Assembly: GCA_045578305.1 (NCBI GenBank)
Contig: JAZNKA010000010.1
Coordinates: 1 to 13,186, forward strand
Origin: SIG440 sp045578305
Lineage (GTDB): Bacteria; Bacillota; Clostridia; Monoglobales; Monoglobaceae
DNA length: 13,186 bases
Reading direction: 5' to 3'
Under the pieces are notes generated by a model that saw only the letters and a list, made by a program, of their open reading frames with translations, was not told the DNA's origin and searched no databases. Shown here piece by piece: positions 12,730-13,186 of this stretch. Numbering within the stretch: the first letter of the stretch is position 1; the number at the start of each line of letters is the position of its first letter. A program made the translations under genes and the position numbers.

Positions 12730-12736
12730 TACGACA
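12730..12736 (-). promoter_or_regulatory. Second, imperfect 0A box upstream of spoIIE
   Basis: TGTCGTA on the minus strand matches six of seven bases of the 0A consensus TGTCGAA. It lies about 50 bp upstream of the perfect box, opposite in orientation. Known spoIIE promoters also carry several boxes. Confidence 0.45.
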
Positions 12737-12755
12737 AAAAGCCGCCCCCGCCGCC
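12736..12755 (-). other. G-rich run followed by T5 after enolase
   Basis: On the minus strand GGCGGCGGGGGCGGC (12755-12741) is followed by five T residues. It starts 11 nt after the enolase stop. The run has no complement nearby to form a normal terminator stem, but four G tracts separated by single C residues could form a two-layer G-quadruplex. It may act in ending enolase transcription. Confidence 0.35.
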
Positions 12756-12766
12756 AAAATAACAGT

Positions 12767-13186
12767 TTATTCCAAATTAAACCACGCACTTATTCCCGGA
12801 TAATATGCCGATGCGTCAAGTTCCTCCTCAATTCGCAAAAGCCTGTTGTATTTTGCAGTTCGGTCGGTCCTTGATGGTGCACCCGTCTTTATTTGTCCCG
12901 AGTTTGTCGCAACCGCAATATCTGCAATGGTGGTATCCTCGGTTTCACCGCTTCGGTGCGATGTTACCGCCGTGTACCCTGCACGGTTTGCCTTTTCGAT
13001 TGCGTCAAGTGTCTCTGTCAGTGTTCCTATCTGGTTCACCTTTATCAAAACCGAATTCGCAACACCAAGCTGTATACCTTTTTTAATTCTTTCGGTGTTG
13101 GTCACAAACAGGTCGTCGCCAACAAGCTGAACCTTGCCGCAAAGTCGTTTGGTAAGCATATCCCAGCCTTCCCAGTCTTCCTCTGC
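12767..13186 (-). CDS. eno: Enolase, C-terminal part (5' end outside window)
   Basis: The last 139 codons of enolase, open at the window edge. Enolase converts 2-phosphoglycerate to phosphoenolpyruvate in glycolysis. The visible part starts at AEEDWEGWD and covers the end of the TIM barrel: LVGDDLFVTN, the catalytic-lysine stretch VLIKVNQIGTLTET, the loop SHRSGETEDTTIADIAV with its histidine, and GQIKTGAPSRTDRTAKYNRLLRIEE with the substrate-binding lysine. No frameshift is seen. It is transcribed towards spoIIE in the same direction, with 160 nt between them that hold the spoIIE promoter. Confidence 0.97.
   Translation of the reverse strand, partial: AEEDWEGWDMLTKRLCGKVQLVGDDLFVTNTERIKKGIQLGVANSVLIKVNQIGTLTETLDAIEKANRAGYTAVTSHRSGETEDTTIADIAVATNSGQIKTGAPSRTDRTAKYNRLLRIEEELDASAYYPGISAWFNLE

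Noticed and set aside
1..13186. tRNA or rRNA genes
   Set aside because: I saw no cloverleaf with a conserved TTCGANTC arm and CCA-type end, and no rRNA-like stretch on either strand.

Overview
The window looks like chromosomal DNA of an anaerobic, endospore-forming member of the Clostridia (Firmicutes). The reasons are a full-length spoIIE with a Spo0A-type promoter, a WalR-like response regulator, a classical rubrerythrin, an LTA-synthase-like sulfatase, AAGGAGG ribosome binding sites, AT-rich intergenic DNA with TTGACA/TATAAT promoters, and many intrinsic terminators. Species cannot be named from the sequence.

Layout. Positions 1-633 hold a terminator of an off-window gene and then a ~450-bp non-coding cassette (166-618, + strand) that ends at the ribosome binding site of a small PH-domain gene (634-1011). 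A minus-strand cell-envelope block follows, read from 7105 down to 1085: an M23 peptidase with LysM and G5 domains, walR, rlmH, a terminator, an LTA-synthase-like sulfatase and a Sapep/PepV dipeptidase. A divergent control region (7106-7351) carries a perfect WalR-box direct repeat on the peptidase/walR side and a clean SigA promoter for tatD (7352-8119). After tatD and its terminator, 8197-8640 carries a second, diverged copy of the non-coding cassette in inverted orientation. Then come a polytopic membrane protein (minus), rubrerythrin (plus), spoIIE (minus, with its Spo0A-controlled promoter) and the 3' end of enolase (minus, cut by the window edge).

The most unusual content is the duplicated non-coding cassette. 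Each copy contains (i) an upstream structured element, called A here, with a long-range closing helix, a three-helix core, a 38-nt block identical in both copies, and a GC hairpin; and (ii) a short transcript, called B here, with its own conserved extended -10 promoter, a long closing stem, two inner helices, a long-range pairing between the apical region and the 3' tail, and an intrinsic terminator. Several helices are kept by paired changes between the copies, which is strong evidence for selected RNA structure. I could not assign either element to a known RNA family.

The coding genes are ordinary in themselves, but three arrangements stand out: walR has no walK and is fused by overlap to rlmH, its promoter carries a WalR box (probable autoregulation), and the spoIIE promoter has the 21-bp spacing typical of Spo0A-activated SigA promoters.
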